Shown: positions 60,376-64,000 of the stretch, in pieces
How positions within the stretch are numbered: the first letter of the stretch is position 1
How the letters are laid out: each line of letters begins with the position of its first letter
Assembly: GCF_022347725.1 (NCBI RefSeq)
Contig: NZ_JAKRGB010000005.1
Span: forward strand, 1-64,000
Length of the DNA stretch: 64,000 nucleotides
Direction: 5' to 3'
From: Ruegeria sp. Ofav3-42
GTDB taxonomy: Bacteria > Pseudomonadota > Alphaproteobacteria > Rhodobacterales > Rhodobacteraceae
Notes under the pieces: model-generated
The model's database searches: none
Told to the model about the DNA's origin: nothing
Seen by the model: the letters and a program-made list of their open reading frames with translations, nothing else
Position numbers and translations under genes: made by a program

Positions 60376-61902
60376 ATGAAAAAGCTGGTCGACATGACGG
60401 GGATTGATAAGCACTTCCCCGGCGTGCACGCGCTGAAATCCGTGCAATTCGATCTGTACGCCGGTGAAGTCCACGCATTGATGGGCGAAAACGGCGCTGG
60501 AAAAAGCACGTTGATGAAAATCCTGTCCGGGATTTATCAGCGCGACGGTGGTGATCTTGAGATCGAAGGTAAACCGGCCAGCCCAACCACTCCGCGCGAA
60601 GCGCAGGATCTGGGTATTGGCATCATCCATCAGGAATTGAGCCTGATGAACGATCTGACGGTTGCGCAGAACATCTTTATTGGGCGCGAACCCCGCAAGA
60701 GTTTTGGGCGACTGGATGAGGCCGCGCTGAACGCCAGAACGGCCGAGATTTTCGCGTCGATGAATCTGAACCTTGATCCCAAAACTCTGGTTGGAAGCCT
60801 GACAATTGCGAAACAGCAAATGGTCGAGATCGCCAAGGCATTGTCGTATCAATCCACGGTTTTGATCATGGATGAGCCCACTGCGGCTTTGAACGACGCT
60901 GAAATTGCAGAGCTTTTCGTGATTATCCGGCGTCTAAAGGCCGAGGGTGTGGGCATTGTCTACATCAGCCACAAAATGGATGAGCTGAAGCAGATTGCGG
61001 ACCGCGTGACCGTGATGCGCGACGGCGAATATGTCGGAACGGTTGACGCCGCTGAAACTCCAATCAGCACGATCATTGCGATGATGGTCGGGCGCGAGGT
61101 CAACGAGGAACCGTTGGACGTGCCTGATCTGGGCGATGCCGAAGTTTCTCTGGAAATCTTTGGCCTAACCCGGGGCAAGGAAATCAGCGACGTCAGCTTC
61201 TCGGTTCAACGGGGAGAAATTCTGGGTTTTGCCGGTTTGATGGGGGCAGGGCGCACCGAGGTGGCCCGGGCCATATTTGGCGCCGATCCGAAGGACAGCG
61301 GCGATATTCGGGTGCATGGCAAACCAGTCTCGATCAAATCGCCGAAGGATGCGGTGCGGGCCGGGATCGGGTATCTGTCTGAGGATCGCAAGCATTTTGG
61401 CCTCGCGACAGGGATGAACGTGCGGGACAACATCGCGCTGGCTTCGATGGACATGTTCACCGGAAGTGGAGGTGTTCTGAATGATGGCGAAATCAGCACC
61501 ACTGCCAAGAGCTATATCAAGCAGCTAGGTATCCGCACGCCGTCGGACGCGCAGGAAGTTCGTCTGCTTTCCGGCGGCAACCAGCAGAAGGTCGTCATTG
61601 CCAAGTGGCTTTTGCGCGATTGTGACATCCTGATTTTCGACGAACCTACACGCGGCATCGATGTGGGAGCGAAGTCCGAAATCTACAAGCTGCTCGAAGA
61701 ACTGGCCGAGCAGGGGAAAACCATCATCGTGATCTCATCGGAGCTGCCCGAAGTAATGCGTCTGAGCCACCGCATCGCCGTTATGTGCGAGGGCCGCCTG
61801 ACCGGAATTCTCCCCGGGGGTAAGGACACAACTCAAGAAGACATCATGCATCTGGCAACCCAACGCAAGGCTGCGATGCAGGTAACAGGGACAACGCAAT
61901 GA
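60376..61902 (+). CDS. Sugar ABC importer ATPase (CUT2 type, two ATPase domains)
   Basis: The start ATG 60376 follows GGAGGAG closely; an ATG four codons upstream is less well placed (508 residues chosen). Domain 1 has GENGAGKST (near 37), [15 protein letters not shown] and [11 protein letters not shown]. Domain 2 has the degenerate Walker [29 protein letters not shown] and [12 protein letters not shown], the usual asymmetry of RbsA/XylG-type ATPases. It powers monosaccharide uptake, here probably L-fucose or D-arabinose. Its end overlaps the permease start by four bases. Confidence 0.92.
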   Translation: MKKLVDMTGIDKHFPGVHALKSVQFDLYAGEVHALMGENGAGKSTLMKILSGIYQRDGGDLEIEGKPASPTTPREAQDLGIGIIHQELSLMNDLTVAQNIFIGREPRKSFGRLDEAALNARTAEIFASMNLNLDPKTLVGSLTIAKQQMVEIAKALSYQSTVLIMDEPTAALNDAEIAELFVIIRRLKAEGVGIVYISHKMDELKQIADRVTVMRDGEYVGTVDAAETPISTIIAMMVGREVNEEPLDVPDLGDAEVSLEIFGLTRGKEISDVSFSVQRGEILGFAGLMGAGRTEVARAIFGADPKDSGDIRVHGKPVSIKSPKDAVRAGIGYLSEDRKHFGLATGMNVRDNIALASMDMFTGSGGVLNDGEISTTAKSYIKQLGIRTPSDAQEVRLLSGGNQQKVVIAKWLLRDCDILIFDEPTRGIDVGAKSEIYKLLEELAEQGKTIIVISSELPEVMRLSHRIAVMCEGRLTGILPGGKDTTQEDIMHLATQRKAAMQVTGTTQ

Positions 61903-62906
61903 CCACAGCAACGGACATCGACAAAAAGAAGCCCCTCGCAGGTCTGTCGGAAAGCGGCGCGTATCAAAAGCTGCTGGCATTTGCCAGTTTGATCGCTTTG
62001 TTGATCGGTTTCTCGATCGCGTCGCCGAACTTCATGCAGACTTCGAACATGATTGCCATTCTGCAGGCGACGTCAGTCAACGGAGTGTTGGCCGTAGCGG
62101 CGACCTTGATCATCATTACAGGTGGTATCGACCTGTCGTTGGGCACTCTGATGACGTTCTGCGCCGTCATTGCGGGCGTTGCGTTGACCTATCTGGGACT
62201 ACCGCTGTTGCTGGGGGTGGCGGCAGCCATCGCGGCGGGTGCGTTTTGTGGTCTGTGCTCGGGCACGTTCGTGGCCAAGATGAAGATCCCGCCGTTCATT
62301 GCTACGTTGGGAATGATGCTGATCCTGAAGGGGTTGTCGCTTGTGATCTCGGGCACGCGGCCGATCTATTTCAACGACACGCCCGGCTTTGACCAGATCT
62401 CGCGCGGATCGCTGATCGGAGAAGTCTTCCCGGCATTGCCGATCCCCAATGGGGTGTTGATCCTGTTTCTGGTGGCAATCGCCGCTTCGTACATTCTGGG
62501 TCGAACGGTGCTGGGCCGTTACACCTTTGCGTTGGGGTCGAACGAAGAGGCTGTGCGTTTGTCCGGTGTGAACACCGACATGTGGAAAATGCGGATTTAT
62601 GCGCTGGCCGGAGCGATCTGCGGAATTGCAGGCATTCTGATCGCATCACGCCTCAACTCGGCCCAACCTGCGCTGGGTCTTGGGTATGAACTGGAAGCCA
62701 TCGCCGCTGTAGTGATCGGGGGTACGTCTCTGTCCGGCGGGCGCGGCACCATTCTGGGTACTCTGATCGGTGCGTTGATCATGGCGGTGCTGACCAACGG
62801 CTTACGCGTTCTGTCCGTTGCCCAGGAATGGCAGACCGTTGTGACCGGCGCGATCATTATTCTGGCTGTCTACGCCGACATGGCCCGACGCAAGAAAACC
62901 GGCTGA
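61899..62906 (+). CDS. Sugar ABC importer permease (RbsC/XylH family)
   Basis: The protein has 335 residues with about eight to ten helices. Typical segments are [20 protein letters not shown] (near 65), [40 protein letters not shown] (near 205) and [20 protein letters not shown] (near 265), all hallmarks of the BPD_transp_2 permeases of ribose/xylose-type importers. It forms a homodimeric channel with the ATPase encoded just before it. Confidence 0.93.
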   Translation: MTTATDIDKKKPLAGLSESGAYQKLLAFASLIALLIGFSIASPNFMQTSNMIAILQATSVNGVLAVAATLIIITGGIDLSLGTLMTFCAVIAGVALTYLGLPLLLGVAAAIAAGAFCGLCSGTFVAKMKIPPFIATLGMMLILKGLSLVISGTRPIYFNDTPGFDQISRGSLIGEVFPALPIPNGVLILFLVAIAASYILGRTVLGRYTFALGSNEEAVRLSGVNTDMWKMRIYALAGAICGIAGILIASRLNSAQPALGLGYELEAIAAVVIGGTSLSGGRGTILGTLIGALIMAVLTNGLRVLSVAQEWQTVVTGAIIILAVYADMARRKKTG

Positions 62907-62952
62907 TCATTTTAGGAATCGAATAAAAAACGACCAACTGGAGGAGAAAATC

Positions 62953-63897
62953 ATGTTTACACGTCGTTTCATTCTGGGGGCGCTGAGCGCAGCCTCTCTG
63001 GCAGTGCCCGCTTCCATGGCCACGGCCGAACAGGTGTATATCCCGCTGGTGTCCAAGGGGTTTCAGCACCAGTTTTGGCAGGCGGTGAAGTCCGGAGCAG
63101 AGCAGGCAGCGGATGAATACGGAGTGACCATCACCTTCGAAGGGCCGGACAACGAGACTATGGTCGACCGGCAGATTGACATGTTGGCAGCGGCGCTGGC
63201 CAACAACCCCAAAGCCATTGGCTTTGCCGCGCTTGACAGCCAGGCGGCCATTCCGCTGCTGAAGCAGGCCAACGACAAAGGTATTCCGATCATCGCTTTC
63301 GACAGTGGTGTCGACAGTGACATCCCGGTTTCAACTGCCACCACGAACAATCTGGCCGCGGCGGGGTTGGCTGCCGACAAAATGGCGGAGAAGATCGGCG
63401 GAAAAGGTAAGGTTGCTGTGGTCGCACATGACCAAACCAGCCGCACTGGAATCGACCGCCGTGATGGGTTTGTAAACCGCATGGCCGAGAAGTACCCAGA
63501 CATTGAAGTTGTTACCGTGCAGTACGGGCAGGGCGACCATCTCAAATCGACCGAGGTAACCAAGGCAATTCTGACGGCCAACCCCGATCTGAACGGTATT
63601 TTCGGCACAAACGAAGGGTCGGCTATCGGCGTGGTCAACGGTGTGCAGGAACTGGGCACCCAAGGTCTGGTCATCATTGGGTACGATAGTGGCAAAGCCC
63701 AGAAAGACGCGATCAAGAGCGGTCTGATGGCCGGCGCCATCACCCAAAACCCTGTCGGGATTGGATACGAAACCGTCAAGGCAGCGGTTGCCGCGATGAA
63801 GGGTGAGGACGTCCCGGCTCTGATCGACACGGGTTTCTACTACTATGATGCGTCCAACATTGATGATCCGAAGATCGCCGCCGTTCTGTACGACTGA
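62953..63897 (+). CDS. Periplasmic sugar-binding protein (ribose/D-allose type)
   Basis: The protein has 314 residues with a signal peptide (MFTRRFILGALSAASLAVPA, probable cleavage after ATA) and a strong GGAGGAG site. The peripla_BP_4 fold is seen in VSKGFQHQFWQAVKSGAEQA, PKAIGFAALDSQAAIPLLKQ, IIAFDSGVDSDI, GIFGTNEGSAIGVVNGVQEL and GYDSGKAQKDAIKSG. It delivers a monosaccharide to the importer; the pathway beside it suggests L-fucose or D-arabinose. Confidence 0.92.
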   Translation: MFTRRFILGALSAASLAVPASMATAEQVYIPLVSKGFQHQFWQAVKSGAEQAADEYGVTITFEGPDNETMVDRQIDMLAAALANNPKAIGFAALDSQAAIPLLKQANDKGIPIIAFDSGVDSDIPVSTATTNNLAAAGLAADKMAEKIGGKGKVAVVAHDQTSRTGIDRRDGFVNRMAEKYPDIEVVTVQYGQGDHLKSTEVTKAILTANPDLNGIFGTNEGSAIGVVNGVQELGTQGLVIIGYDSGKAQKDAIKSGLMAGAITQNPVGIGYETVKAAVAAMKGEDVPALIDTGFYYYDASNIDDPKIAAVLYD

Positions 63898-63919
63898 CAC
63901 TTGTTTACTGTAACCGCCC

Positions 63920-63940
63920 GGCCCACCTGTCAGGTGGGTC
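63920..63940 (+). terminator. Hairpin after the sugar transporter operon
   Basis: CCCACCTG (63922-63929) and CAGGTGGG (63931-63938) form a perfect 8-bp stem with a one-base centre, extended by a G-C pair or two. It lies 25 bases after the stop codon of the last transporter gene. There is no T-run directly after it, so it may be Rho-assisted or an mRNA-end hairpin. The window ends 60 bases later with nothing else recognised. Confidence 0.5.
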
Positions 63941-64000
63941 GGACTCGTATTGGATCTCGGTGCGCGGTAACAAATAGCGCCTTTACAAAGGTTTATGGGA

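Noticed and set aside
1..64000. tRNA, rRNA genes or CRISPR arrays
   Set aside because: No cloverleaf-like T-loop sequences, rRNA segments or regularly spaced direct repeats were recognised by eye in either strand.

Overview
The window looks like part of an alphaproteobacterial genome of the marine Roseobacter group (Rhodobacterales). The base composition is moderately GC-rich, a nasTS-type nitrate-assimilation locus is present, and so are DUF3604, CPA1-cNMP antiporter and non-phosphorylating sugar-oxidation genes typical of that group. This assignment is by general resemblance, not by a marker gene.

Layout. (1) 1-3854: the tail of a membrane protein, a DUF3604 (PHP-like) protein and an aspartase/fumarase-family lyase. 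(2) 4171-15814, minus strand: a complete assimilatory nitrate operon, nasT-nasS-[leader with ANTAR-type hairpin and terminator]-nrtA-nrtB-nrtCD-nirB-nirD-nasA. (3) 16123-17328: a decayed IS110/IS1111-type element. (4) 17679-21596: a sodium/proton antiporter with a cyclic-nucleotide domain, and NnrS. (5) 22397-41362, minus strand: an apparently self-contained sigma-54 locus of unknown function. It begins with a PspF-like activator and ends with a divergent rpoN paralogue. Between them is a textbook -24/-12 promoter with upstream activator repeats, which drives about 12 genes. These are DUF3467, a 1522-residue protein with two tandem AvrRpt2-like cysteine peptidase domains, four paralogues of an unrecognised family A, two paralogues of an unrecognised family B, a subtilase, a trypco2-like protein and others. 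This is the best candidate for an undescribed system.

(6) 41663-49682: a TonB receptor, an IclR regulator and an NRPS fragment without an adenylation domain, bracketed by two inverted, broken IS6-family remnants. The right-hand remnant has removed the front of phnA. (7) 49684-51386: the phnA stump and phnY (phosphonoacetaldehyde dehydrogenase). (8) 51411-63897: two divergent units for uptake and oxidation of L-fucose and probably D-arabinose. The minus-strand unit has a GntR regulator, an aldose dehydrogenase, FucU, a lactonase, a KdaD-like dehydratase, KGSA dehydrogenase, an SDR and an FAH-family hydrolase. The plus-strand unit has a UxaA-family dehydratase and a CUT2-type ABC importer.

How the parts work together. 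In the nas operon, NasS senses nitrate or nitrite and releases NasT, which should antiterminate the leader so that uptake (NrtABC) and reduction to ammonium (NasA, NirBD) are made. In the sugar locus, one dehydrogenase-lactonase-dehydratase trunk can feed two exits. One exit gives pyruvate plus lactate from the 6-deoxyhexose, and the other gives 2-oxoglutarate from the pentose. In the sigma-54 locus the regulator, promoter, activator sites and a private sigma factor all lie together, which suggests a switch-like, self-reinforcing operon. All functions are inferred from sequence reading alone; no database search was run.
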